A stretch of 64,000 nt of DNA, from positions 186,001-250,000 of the forward strand of contig VCAZ01000015.1 of NCBI GenBank assembly GCA_005784505.1, in the 5' to 3' direction. The notes below the pieces were generated by a model. That model was given only the letters and a program-made list of their open reading frames with translations, was not told where the DNA came from and made no database searches. A program made the position numbers and the translations under genes. This document shows positions 27,654 through 40,825 of the stretch, one piece after another (the first letter of the stretch is position 1; each line of letters opens with the position of its first letter). This DNA comes from Bagarius yarrelli (taxonomy: Eukaryota; Chordata; Actinopteri; Siluriformes; Sisoridae).

Positions 27654-30600
27654 TCCTCCCTCTTCACAAGGCCCAAAAGCAAAAATGCACAAGTACTATG
27701 TGTTGATGGGTGTGGCCTTAGATAATTAATGGCATGGCTGTCCCTAGTCACCAATTGTTACAAACAAAATATGCCTCTCTTATCAGCATCAGCCTTGGAT
27801 TGTGTCTAGTCGAAATTACATGTCCATCCTAAACATAACCTGCAAGCTTGAACCAAAAAATGAAATAATACCATGTTTTACAAAAATCTATTTTTTAGGG
27901 GGCACTCCACTCACTCTCCAACAGAGGTCAGACATTTCTTATTGTTGGCCACTAGGTTTGCAAACATTTCAGGAGGGATTTTGTCCCACTCCTCTTTGCA
28001 GATCCTCTCAGAGTCATTAATGTCTCGAACCTTTAACCTCCCTTTGTATTAGATTAAGGTTTAGAGACTGGCTACTCCAGGACCTTTATGTGCTTCTTCT
28101 TAAGCCACTCCTTTGTTGCCTTGGCTGTGTGTTTCGGGTCATAATCATAGTCTGGAATTCATGACCCATTTTTAATGCTCTGGCTAAGGGAAAAAGGTTC
28201 ACAGCCAAGATGAGACAGCACATGGCCCCGTCCATCGTCCCTTTAATGAGTTTATGTTGTCCTGTCCCCTTAGCAGCAGACATCACCAAAATATAATGTT
28301 TCCACCTGCATGTTGGACAGTGGGGATAGTGTTCTTGGGGCCATAGGAAACATTCCTTCTGCTCCAAACATGGAGAGTTGAATTGATGCAAAAGAGCTTA
28401 ATGTTGTTCTCATCTGACCACAACACTTTCACCCAGTTCTCCTCTAAATCATTCAGATGTTCATTGGGAACCTTCAGATGGGCTTGTTCATGTGCTTTCT
28501 TGAGCAGTAGGCGCTGCAGGATTCCATTTCCATTCCAATTCCATTCTTCACAGGATAGTGTGTTACCAATTGTTTTGTTTTTTTGTGTGACTATAGTCCC
28601 AGCTGCATTGAGATCATTGACAAGATCCTTCCATGTAGTTCCGGGCTGATCCCTCCTGATTTTTATGATCATTGCTATTCCACAAGATGAGATGGAGCCG
28701 CACAGCGAGAGAGATTGGCAGTTATTTTTTGTTTCTTCCATTTGTGAATAATCGCCCCAACTGTTGTCACCTTCTCACCAAGCTGCTTGGCGATGGTCTT
28801 GTAGCCCATTCCAGCTTTGTGCAGGTCTACAATCCTGTCCCTGACATCCTTGGAAAGCTCTTTGGTCTTGGCCTTGGCAAAGAGTTTGGAATCTGATTGA
28901 TTGATTACTTTTGTGGACAGGTGTTTTGTACACAGGTAAAAAGCTAAAGCGTGGGTGCCAGAAATCTGATTGATAGGGAATCAAACATTTATTTCACTCA
29001 TTAAAATGCAAATCAGTTTATACCATTCTTGTTATAATAATTTTTTTGTTAGTGAGCGAACATACAAAATCAGCAGAGCAATATTTTTTCCTCACTCTAT
29101 CCCTGTTAATCACTGATTTTTTTCTTGCAGCAAGCTATAAACAGAAGCCTGTGGATCTGTAAATTACTTACAATAAAATCAGGGGCAGAGGTCGGCATAG
29201 TTAATAACAACTGCATAAAAACTGTGCCAATACTTAAGCTAAGTTGGCAATGTATAATCTCATTAAAGCTCACAAAGTTGCACAATGTGCAGTACTTTAT
29301 AGAGGCAATGAGTCAACTAGTTACCCAAGTCCAGTGGCTCTCAAGTGGGAGGCAGAAAAAGAAAAGAAGAAATAGAACAGTAAACAGCCAATAGACACAG
29401 ATATGGAGATGGATCTGTTTGTGAAAGGGAAAAGAAAAGCCATGGATTAAGTTTCACAAATTCGGGCAGGTGCTGGTCAGTCAAAAGCTAAATGCAGAAA
29501 ATACGACAAGGCGTATCTTGCGTTCAGCCTCAATGATAACAATCTGGAAATTAAACTTATATTAAACTTGAAATTAAATGATAGCATGCATCTGAATTAT
29601 CATTAAAGGATACCTGCAGGGTTTTTTTAAGGAGACTTGATTAAGCAGCAAACTTGCTGTGTGTAAGTGTAAAACTACTGCAATAGCGAAAGCACAACTG
29701 GCTTTCTACAGAATTGCGAATCGTGTTGCACAATGCAAAAAAAAGGCCAAAAATGCAAAAGATTTAAATTTTCCCACTGCCATAGATATAGTGTCAGTGA
29801 TGCTTGAGAAGCGAGTGTTACGATGTTTGAAACGATCAGTAAAAACAATCTTTATGTTTTACTCTATGTTAGTTTTAGGTGATGTTGGTATTTTTTGCTA
29901 TATTTTTTTGAATAAACAACATTCATTTTTTTTAAATGTTTAGCAAAATTATTTGGTAGACTGTGAGGAGGGGATTTTGACGTAGGGGGCGGCCGAAGAA
30001 GTTTGAAAACCACTAGCCCAATTTAAAAAGACTTACAAGCAGTTTACGGATATAAACACATAAAACACCAAGCAGCTTCCTGCTTAGTCACAACTTACAG
30101 AGGCTCAAGGGCAAATATGTGGCCTTATGTTAATTTTTTTCCTTTTTTCTTCCAGTCCTTGCAACTGTAGCACTTTCTATTAATCAGTTTTACCATCAAC
30201 ATTCTGACGAGAAAAAGGACCATCAGACCTCTATCTTCTCCACATATGCAGTACACACCCTGTCTTCCAGCCAGCACCTCTTCTCTAAGATTCAATATCA
30301 CAATGATGTTATGCTCTCATTTCACACAACATTGCACAGTCAGTAACGATCACATAATGACCTGTGCTGTATTCCAGAGCTGCGCTTACAGGATATGATC
30401 TCACTATAGCTCACAAAGTTTCTCACTTTGTGAGCAAATACAGTACCACACTGCTGCCGCAGTTCAGTTATCACCATGTTTTGTTTTTACAACGACACAA
30501 TATGTCAACAATACAGCAATCCTGTATTCAATCCATACTAAAATTTTTACAAAATATAAAACAAGATTAGGATGTTAGTCGTTGGTCAGGAAGTTTCCAC

Positions 30601-33600
30601 TGAATAGAGCCTACTACTGTAAGTGTTAGATAAACGGGGCAGTGGTGGCTCAAATGGTTAAGACGCTGAGTTGCTGATCTGGATACCAGGAAGACCTGGG
30701 TTTGAGCTCCACCACTGCCAGCTGTTGATCTGATGACCAGAAACACCGGGGTTCAAGCCCCACCCCCTCCAACCACTGTTGGGTCCTTGAGCAAGACCCT
30801 TAACCCTTCCTGCTTTAGGGGTGCTGTATCATAGCTAACCCTGTGCTCTGACCCAACTTACTAAGATGGGATATCCAAAAAAAGGATTTCACTGTGCTAA
30901 AAAAAAGTATATATGACAAAATAAAGGCATTTACAACATATCCTTACAAAAAAATTCAACATATCAATGGTTTTATATATTTTGTTTGTTCAATAACAAT
31001 ACATGTTTTATTGCAATAATTATTAACATATTACATTAACTAGACTTCTTACCTGTATAAGTAGCTAATTAAGATGTGAACACAAACATATTAGTACAAG
31101 CAGACTGAATTTATTTATTTAAATTACAGTAGCACTTTTGGCAATCTGTTGTTCTTAAAATTGATTCAACACCTACTGACCAATCAGAATTCAACTAAAG
31201 GCCTAAGTCTCCTATTTCAAGTGAGATATATTGCATTATATTAGATCAGGGATGCTTGTTGGATAGATTAAAAGTATAACTCAGGAAGTACTTTTAACTT
31301 GTGCTTTAAGAATATTCAAAAAGCATCTTAAAACAATTTCACCCTATGTCCTATTTGCACAGGATTGGTATTCCATGGTGACCCCTGGCCATTGGTAATA
31401 ATTATGGAGGTTGTCTGTAATTTCCATGCAAATGATTTAACATATTTCGCCGAGCAGTGAGGTCGTGCGGATCGGCGTCTCTGTAATTTGGCCGGGATTT
31501 GGCGGGTTGTGTGAATGCGCCACACAAAATTCAGAAAGTAATCACGTGATAATGCTAATCCCATGCAATTAGTACTTGAGTATGACATAAATATTAAGGC
31601 ATCTCATGCAGGTGAGTTGTAGGCATGTGACGTAATGTACAGTCACACACGCGTACACTTACATGCACATCTATTCATGCTGGTGCCGGATAGAGTTCCA
31701 AGTTGAAGCAGATACCTCAAACTGCTACTGTATTACCTCAGACTAAATTCACAAGTGAACTAGAGTGTGAATAAAAATAACTCTTGCATGTCTATGTGTG
31801 TTCTGTGAATGCAACAATGTACTTTACTTAATTTAATCGCAAAAATAACAAATCATCATACAGGATTGTACAATCAGGCTGCCTGTGTGTTACATGCTTG
31901 AAAGTAGATATTTACAGGCCAGAGTTCCAAACCTCTGTCTGGTCAGGCAGCAAACTTCCCACTCACAACAAGAGAACAATCAAGACACTTTGTCTACAAA
32001 GCATTCATCCCAAACAGTTAGCTTGCAAATCTGGACGTTCTGCTAAGAAACCCGAGCACTTGATATCAGACTCATATTCAACAAAATCTTACTGCAATTA
32101 CGATTAAAAGAGGGAAGTTAAAAGGGGAAACAAATCAACATTCTTACCTATCACTGGCTTAGTGCGCTTGAGCATGATAGTCAGACAGCAGCGTGACACA
32201 GATCCAACAAATGAACAAAAAATACAGTCCGAAAGTTGGTAATGTCGACCAAAACAGTTACGTTTCTAGCATCCTCATCTGTCTCTGAATTTTCAGAAGA
32301 ACCCACAGCTGCGCCGGAGTTCTGTCAGAAAATGCATATTTGTGGGAAGAGTCTGAGTGACTTTGGTCACTTTTTCCAGCTACGGCATGTTTTCCTGCTG
32401 CAAAATAAGGCAGAATTTCTCCTGGGGCTGCATCGCAAGACTGCCAAAGATGACCTATCAGCAGCTGAGAAGGGAAAAAGAGGCAGCACACCAGCTTGTC
32501 TCCCACTGGTAGAGCTGTATGGGGGAGTTTCAAAACAACGGCATGATTTTAGTGAGTACAGCATGTGTGTCAGACCAAGGAGTGGGGGTGGGGGCTGAGT
32601 TGCATTAGGTTTGACGATAAGATGTAAAGTACAAAGTACAACTTCTCCTGGGCTCAGCTGTGTTCCAGACCAAGTCACGTGTTACACACTCTCTCTGTAG
32701 CATGAGCTCTAGCAGCTGCCTTATGCAGCTAGATTGTTTATTATCCTGGGGAAGTATTTCCCCTCAAACAATGGTCCCCTCTGGTGAGACATTGTGTGCA
32801 GAGCAAGGCACCTTCCTTCCCATGTATAGTGGATTTACATAACAGTGATGTCCAAAGGAATCTTGAATTACGTGTTATGGTGACTATATATATATATATA
32901 TATAATAAACATTTTAATTGTGCTTTTTATTTGTATTTGCTTTATTTTTATTAAGCAAAGCTATGGTTCTTCATAGTGCTTAAGTGCTTACTATGAATAT
33001 GTAACTAATTAAACAAATTAAGCCATGGCATATGGCCGAGCTAGCATGTGTCCAACAACACCTTGCATCCCAGTGACAACTGAGGGTTTTTTGTCTTTTC
33101 CATTTATGGGCCTCACTTTCTATTACCCGAACCAGCTACCATTCTGAAAAAAACAGCAAAACATAGGCTGGCACCGTGGTGTAGTGGATTAAGGTGCCAG
33201 CGCTCCCATGCGAAAGTTGTTGCGCTCTGGCGACCCGGGTTCGATTTCAGCTCAGGTCTTTTCCGGTCTCACCTTTCTCTATATCTCCCCCATTTCATCC
33301 CTCTGTCATATCAATAAAGGCAAAAAAAAAACCCCACCAAAATAATTGACTTCATATTCTTGAAACGCCAGGTGCTGTTGTGTGATACATTGACTTTGGT
33401 GATGATGATAATGGACAGCAGGAGATTATGAAGTATTCCAAATTTATTTTCAATTAAAAATGTATTAGAATGTGAATAAATTTAGAATATGCAAATATTC
33501 AATTTAAAATGTATTAGAAAAATAAATAATGATATTTACATATCCACCCATCTATCTATTGTCCATAGCCGCTTGTTCCTAATCTGGATTACGGGGATCT

Positions 33601-36600
33601 GATGAAGTCTATCCCAGCTGTCATTGGATGTAAGACAGATCGCCAGTCCATCACAGGGCCACATACAGACAAACAACCACACACAAACACACACACACAC
33701 TCACTCATCCTATGTGCAATTTGGAATCACTAATCAACCTAACATCCATCCTCTTGGACTGCGGGAGGAAACCAGAGTATCTAGAGTAAACCCACACAAG
33801 CATGAGGAGAACATGCAAACTCCAAACAGAAAGACCCCAGCAGAGGATACGAACCTGGGACTTTCTTGCTCGTGAGGGAACAAGGCTAATCACTATGCCA
33901 GTGTGCCGCCCCAAATTAAGATATAATATAAATTATATTAATATAAATTATGTAAATGTAACAATATATCATATAAAATAATATAGTACAGATCAGAAGG
34001 GAATAATTAGCTGCTGTACTGTGGTCAGCCCTTAAAAAGCTTGCTGTTTGAATTTGAACTGGTGGGTCAAAGGAAAATTACAGATGTACAGAAGTACAAA
34101 TTCCTAAATACTTGAAACTGAAAATCCAGCAGCCTTGTGATACCAATCACATTTTGGTGGTCATGAGTACAGTTTATGCTTCAAGGAAAACGTACCATAA
34201 ATAGAGAGGCAGTTCTAGAATCTTTTAAAGCCCTCCTTCAGCCAAAAAAGGGGAACTAATACAACTGTACAATAATTTTATTGTGTAATACATGTAGGTA
34301 AAGAAAAAGCTTTTGGGATTTTTTTTGGTTTTGTTTATGATCTAAATCCCATTCAATCAAAGCATTTCTTTGTGGGACAACAATCTCAGTGAACAATCGC
34401 AGTCTCCCTATATAAATCATATTTTACAAACCAAGCATGAAATCCAAAAGGCACATAAAAGAAAGAAAGAGGCAGATTTGCACACAGAGTCTATTGAGAC
34501 AAACAAGTTACATGGTTCTGCAGTCCAAATGAGTAACGCTTGCGTTTAACTCAGCAGTCCAAGAAAGAACTGCCGTATGTGTCTTTATGACCAGCGTTGT
34601 TTATTGCATGCCTGACCCACTTTAACCAGGTGGGTTTCATTATATGGGCTGTTTTTCAGTGACAGCCCCAACGAATCTGAACTGGCAACATGTGTAGTCC
34701 AGATATCACCCACAATAGTGGTGGTGCAAAAAATTATTATTAGATTACAAAAACATGTCACAAACAAAAGCTCATGGCGAAATATAGAGCAAGTGATTTT
34801 GGCAAAAGTTAGCTAAACCTTCCTGGTATTTTACCAAAGTAACACTTCCCGAACACACAGTTTACACAGGTGTCCTAGATTACACTGTTAGCAACTTAGA
34901 AATAAAAGTTGTCTCTGTGCATTTCTTGCTGTAATTACCATCCAATAGAGTGGTCTAGGATGTCTCTGTCTGCTGTAGCATTAAGATTTCCCTTTACTGA
35001 AACCTGTAAGCCCAAACACTGTTCCAGTATGACAATGGCCCTGTGCACAAAGCCCCGGATCTCTATGAGGACATGGTGTTTTATAGGCTGTGTTAAAGAT
35101 CTGAAATGTTCTGCACAGAGCCTTGTCCTAAACCCTACTGAACACCTTTGGAATGAACCGGAACACCAACTGCACCCCAGAACATCCCCGTATCTGTGCT
35201 TTAAAATCTAGTGGAATAACATACACCCTTTCTAGTGTCTCAGTGTAACTGAACAAAACAAGAAAAAATAGAAAGAAATGCAGAAGCTTAAAGAACAATC
35301 TGTAATTAAGTTCTCTGAAAATAGTTATTCCACGTCATAATACAAGGCCTTCATGTGGCATTCCTTTTGGTGGAGTTAGTCTCAAAGACAAATCAGAAAT
35401 AGCCTTTGCACTGTTTTTTGCTGTGGCTGGAAATTCAAGGTGAATGTCAGACGAACTATTGACTTTTTATAATGATTTTTTAAATTAAGATTTTGTTTTA
35501 TCAGACAGTAAAAAACATTGGCTATATAGTATATTCTATAACTATTTTAGCTATATTTAAAAAAAAATAATAAGGAAATGTTTTCTATCCCACACATTTC
35601 TTAGCTCTTTTCTTTAATAAACTGATCTGTGTCTGCAAACTGTAACACCCGCCCCCCCCCTTTTAATAACACATGACTGTCACATGGTCTATTCTGACAC
35701 TAAAAAGATTTATGGTTCCCCTTGTTCTAAACGTCTATAATAAAAATTTGACATGAATCCCCCCCCCAATTTACCCTTAAAAGTCAAGTCAGTCAAAGCG
35801 AATTTTGAAACTTGACAATCACTTAAAACATTAAAAAAATCAACTGTGACAAAAAAAAAAATCCAAATATAACCACAGTTTACTACAAATATTCTGGATG
35901 TTAAATTACTTCTTAAAATTACTATATTTAAATTTTTATATAAAATGTACTTTTTCCAGTAGCAGCCATCTCTATTTCACCCAAACATCTGATCCTCCCC
36001 ATGTAGTAAACACTGTCAACACACTTCAGTGACCAAGCACACACCACAACTGAAAGACCCCCCTGATGAACACACATCCACAGCCAGTATTCCTCAGACT
36101 GCAGATAAACAGGAAAGTCTTACTCTGTCTTGAGAGGGTGGATGAAAAGAAGAGACGCTTTGAAGGTGAGGAAGACATACTTTTCCTGGTATCGGACTCA
36201 ATCTTCTCACACACGGTCAGGAAGCGGTGATAGGACTCCATCTCTTCAGTCGAGATGCGCACTAATGAATAGGACGCCGAATGTGTGTGTCCCATCCATG
36301 CTAAACACCTAGCTGGGATGGTCTGATAGCGCAGAATGGTGTCCATATCGCAAACACTCTTCCTCTCTGTATTCATCTAAGGCAGCTTGTGGCCGGGTTT
36401 AAGCAAGGTCAGCTCAGACCACAGGGATCAGAGCAAAGAGCTCACTCACACAGGCTTAAACTTGGAATTCCTGTTATTCTTTTCATGCACAGGCTTTATT
36501 TACTGCACTCTCACCTACCTGAACTATAAATCCAGCACCCAGCACAGATCTACAGACCCCCCCCCTCCCACACACATACACACTGTCATTGAGTCTCCTT

Positions 36601-37711
36601 AATGCTGCTCTGATTCATACTCCTGCAGTAAGGTAATGCAATAGTTGCTTAATTAGGTGTTATATAAAACATACAACACACTCTAAGGGTTTTGGAACAT
36701 CTGAAAAGCATATTTCCTGTTACTTATCCTTTTGAGCATCTATAAACAAACATTCTTAAGTCTTTTCGTGTCGAAAAAACTCAAAGCACCAGCTTTAACA
36801 TTGAAATGCCAAATCCTCACCTCTCCTTCCAGAAAGTTTTACCGTATTAACTATGCTACAATAACTTATCTCAATAAAACAATATACCTCATTCTGATCA
36901 TGATCAATCTCAACAGCTTCAGGTGAGCCATTCTGTTGATCATCATCGTATTTACATGTTCTAACAGTTTAAAATCAGTTTAAAATGTTTTTAATCATTT
37001 GATTGAAAAATTGCTAATCAATAGATTAAAGTTAAACAATCGAATCTTTAAACGCGTAACGTTTGTGTCATTTTTGTGTGTATCGAGAAAAATGATACAC
37101 AAAATGAAAGTCTACATCAAGTATTTCAAAATATTACCTGTTCAGCCTACTCCTGAAAAATTGCATGCATCCTATTAAAAAAAACATCTAACACAATAAA
37201 CATACTGTATTCATCTATCCACAGAAACACTGGGATTTAAGACAGTACTTACACACCAATTCCTGGAATCTGGGATACAAAGCTCTTTATTCTCAACATC
37301 ACCAGAATAATCAACCCAACTCTAAACCTCTGCATCCATAAAACAGCTCAGGGATCTTACACTGGTCCACACACAGGGTGTAGAATACAGCATATAAAGA
37401 TCAAAGTGTACAGAACCAGACTTACACATTATGGAGCCCATCACGAACAATGATCCGGGCCGTGTGGCACTCGATCACCCTCTCCTTGTCTCGCTATTAA
37501 TCCTTTAAATAATACGCTCGTTGTCTCTGTGCTTCACACAAATATCCTCAACAATGCCAGACACACTGGGGGCGTCCCCCCTTCCTCTTTCACCCTATGG
37601 GAAATTCATCATAGTGAGGGGCGTTTCTACTTGTAGACCATCAGAGGGAGCTTCATACAAACAGGGGCTGCTCCTTTCCTCTCTCTCCATTACGTGCACA
37701 GTATCTTTATG

Positions 37712-37744
<33 letters not shown>

Positions 37745-40700
37745 ATGCAGCACCCATCACACATCGAGTTACACCACAAATAATCTTTTTTTTTTCTTCC
37801 AAGCAAACTGTGGCACAGAGCAAAGTCCAGCTAAGAATTTATAGATATTTCAGGTGAAAAATTTGATATGAAGTTAAGGCAAATTGTGCCTAAAAAACAG
37901 CACAACTTTTTCCTCACAGTGTGAGACAACATTAGTGGTTCACTTTTTCTGTTAAACCAAAATGAGCATACCTCAGCATGGAAACCATGCAAACCATAAA
38001 ACCTAGTGCTGTTTTCTCTCGCTCTATAGTCTGTAACACAAAACATAGTTCTAAGCTAACAAAAATACTTCAATGTTCATAGCATCTACAAGATTCTACT
38101 ACAGTATAGGCTAAAGGTATAAATATAAACACTGAGTTAAATGTAAAATGTGAGTCACTGACACTGTGGTAGCAGTCGCTTCCATTTTGTGTATAAATAT
38201 ACAACAAATACTTTTAATAGCTTCTTTGAACTTTACATTTTAAACACAAATTACACGTGTAGCCTGATAATAGCTTGGTATCCGAGGCTGTTTAATAGAT
38301 TTATACCAGACACAATCATTTTTTCAGGAGAAAAAATCCATCTATGCTGCTCCTTTAACAGTTTTTGTGGTTGTTACACTTTGATATGTGAACTATTGTA
38401 CCAGTATTGAGCTGTTCAACAATGTGACTCAAAGCACTTTTGTACGTCGTTCTGGACAACTATTTAATTTATTTAAACAAAAAGCTGGTTTTGATGTGCT
38501 CATAATTGCAGCCTTTTTACTGTTACCATAAACGCTAAAGCTAAATTAACCTTTATGTGTAAACATGTAGGTGTGAATGATATAGAGTTACAGAACACAA
38601 AACATGTAACTTATTCGAAGCAGAAGGCAAAGCCACAATGGAACCCGAATGATTCTGCTATTTGATCATGTACATGGTTAGACGTACTTTAGTCTGCTGC
38701 TTACCATCGACCGTAAACTACAACTTACACTATACAGTTAAGTGCAAACATTTGCACACCCTTAGAACAAAATAAACACACTTTAGTGCTATTCAATTCA
38801 CTTCACTTCTCTTTTTCTGCCATTCCTCATTTTGGAGGGAGCGAAGGCTTCCGAGCCCCATCTGCCCCTTTACGCTCCAACCACATTAATTTTATTAACA
38901 TCACATTTTACAAACATAACATCAAATCATCTTTCCCCACCAAGACCTTGATATGCCTCTTTATACTTATTTTCGGCTGGCATTTTGGTTGGTTAGATAC
39001 ACTGTCTGTCTTGTTTTTCTCTGCTGGTCTCCAGTTTTCTTTTTTTTTCTTTTTCTTTCCATTGCTAATTTTTGGACTTGCCACCGCAAACCGCGTCTCC
39101 ACATTAAAGTTTTTGCTTCGCTGTAATTAACATTCGGATGTTAAATCATTCTCATAGGCTACTTTGATTCCATGTGACAATTTTTTATAGTCTGATGTTG
39201 TTTTAAATAGGTGTTACATTTAAATTTATTGTTGTATTGTGTTAAGTGTATGGCCATTTATTAAAGAAAGTGCTAGAGACAAGCACAAAAAAACAACTCC
39301 CGTTCGTTACACCCCACTTGTCATGTCTCTATTCCCCACCAATGGGGCACGACCCACATTTTGAGAAGAGCTGACGAAATTAGACATACTACAATAAAAC
39401 TGTTTCTCTTCGATATTCCCATTTCTTCAAGAGTCAAGTCATCTTTATTTATATACACAACACAAAGTAGCACATAGTCGTGAGGGTGATCGAAAATGCT
39501 ATACAGTTTTCAGAATTTTAAGCAAATAAAAATCTAAAAAGTGTGGGGTGCATTTGTATTCAGCCCCCCTGTGCTCTGATACCCCTAAACAAATCAATTG
39601 CCTTCGAAAGTCACCTAATTAGTTGATAAAGTCCATCTGTGTGTAATTTAGTCTTAGTACAAATACACCTGTTCTGTGAGGGCCAGTTTCCAAAACTTTG
39701 ACTGAATTCTGTTTATAAACAGCCGTTCTTTCGCCGTTGTTACGAGGTTTCATAACAGAGTTTTGTTAGTGATCATATAACACAGCCTAAAACACAAGAC
39801 CAAAAACAGAGCAGCCTGTGCAAGCAAAGTAATTCAACACACACATTACTTATTTAAAAGCACTCAACAGCAGTGCGGTCACAATAAAGGTCACTGCTAC
39901 CAGAAGAATTGTTTATTTTTTTTTACAGCTGTGCTGAATGAATAAGCACTTAAGCACAATGAAACAGTATAAAATGTGGACGAGGCATAAGATAAGATAT
40001 GTCCCTCATGTACAGTAATGCAGTCAAACCTTTAACAATAGCCAACTCACAATTTACCGCACTATAACAATATAATAAAAATAACAGGTTTTTTGGTAAA
40101 CTACCAATATGAAGGAAAAAACAATGATGGAGAATAAAGGTCACAGCACCCATTCTGAATTGATGCTGTATTAGAGGTTTTGTTTAAATAGAAACATATC
40201 AGTTGACTCGAAGTAAGGAAGGAAGTTTTGATGTAATATTGGTGATAGGCTTTCAACTGCCTGAGACTGAAGGAAGGAAGTCCAGCGACCTTCCTATTGT
40301 TCATCTTTTTTACATTGCTGTGGAACCAGAATTTCATGTTTTCAGATGTTTTTGTAATCTTTGTCTCAGCTAAGCACTCAGCATGGCTGTCTGACTATGG
40401 ATGTGGTATTACATGTGGTATCACATGTTTTTTTCCCTCAGAATTGCAATTGACAAACTCGCAATTCTAACTTTTTTCTCAGAATTGCGTGGTATAAAGT
40501 CATACATATAGTCATACATTGCGTGGTTTAAAGTTTGACATATAAAGTTATTTTACCCACAGTTGCGGGTTTAAAACACTCCCACCAGACAGCTAACATT
40601 TCTGATGCATTCAATAATAGCCATGTTGTCATTCCGGTGTATGTAGAGCTACCGGTTTATAAAATGTGCCACTACAGCCTCACCTGTTTTATTGCGTTTC

Positions 40701-40789
40701 CGCCATAACTGATTCCGGGAATTAAGCTTTATCTTTTCCATTCTTTAAGCTATAGAATACTGTATGCAATCACACTGTCCATGGACACT

Positions 40790-40825
<36 letters not shown>

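Noticed and set aside
28283..28741. 152-codon minus-strand frame as a host gene
   Set aside because: Tc1-like transposase segment ([15 protein letters not shown]) in a degenerate element.
32236..32678. Plus- and minus-strand frames of 91-120 codons
   Set aside because: No recognised motif, no splice context, and both strands are open by base composition; kept out as a gene.
33166..33331. A functional tRNA gene because of A and B boxes
   Set aside because: No cloverleaf or anticodon arm is maintained and a second truncated copy exists; it is a SINE.
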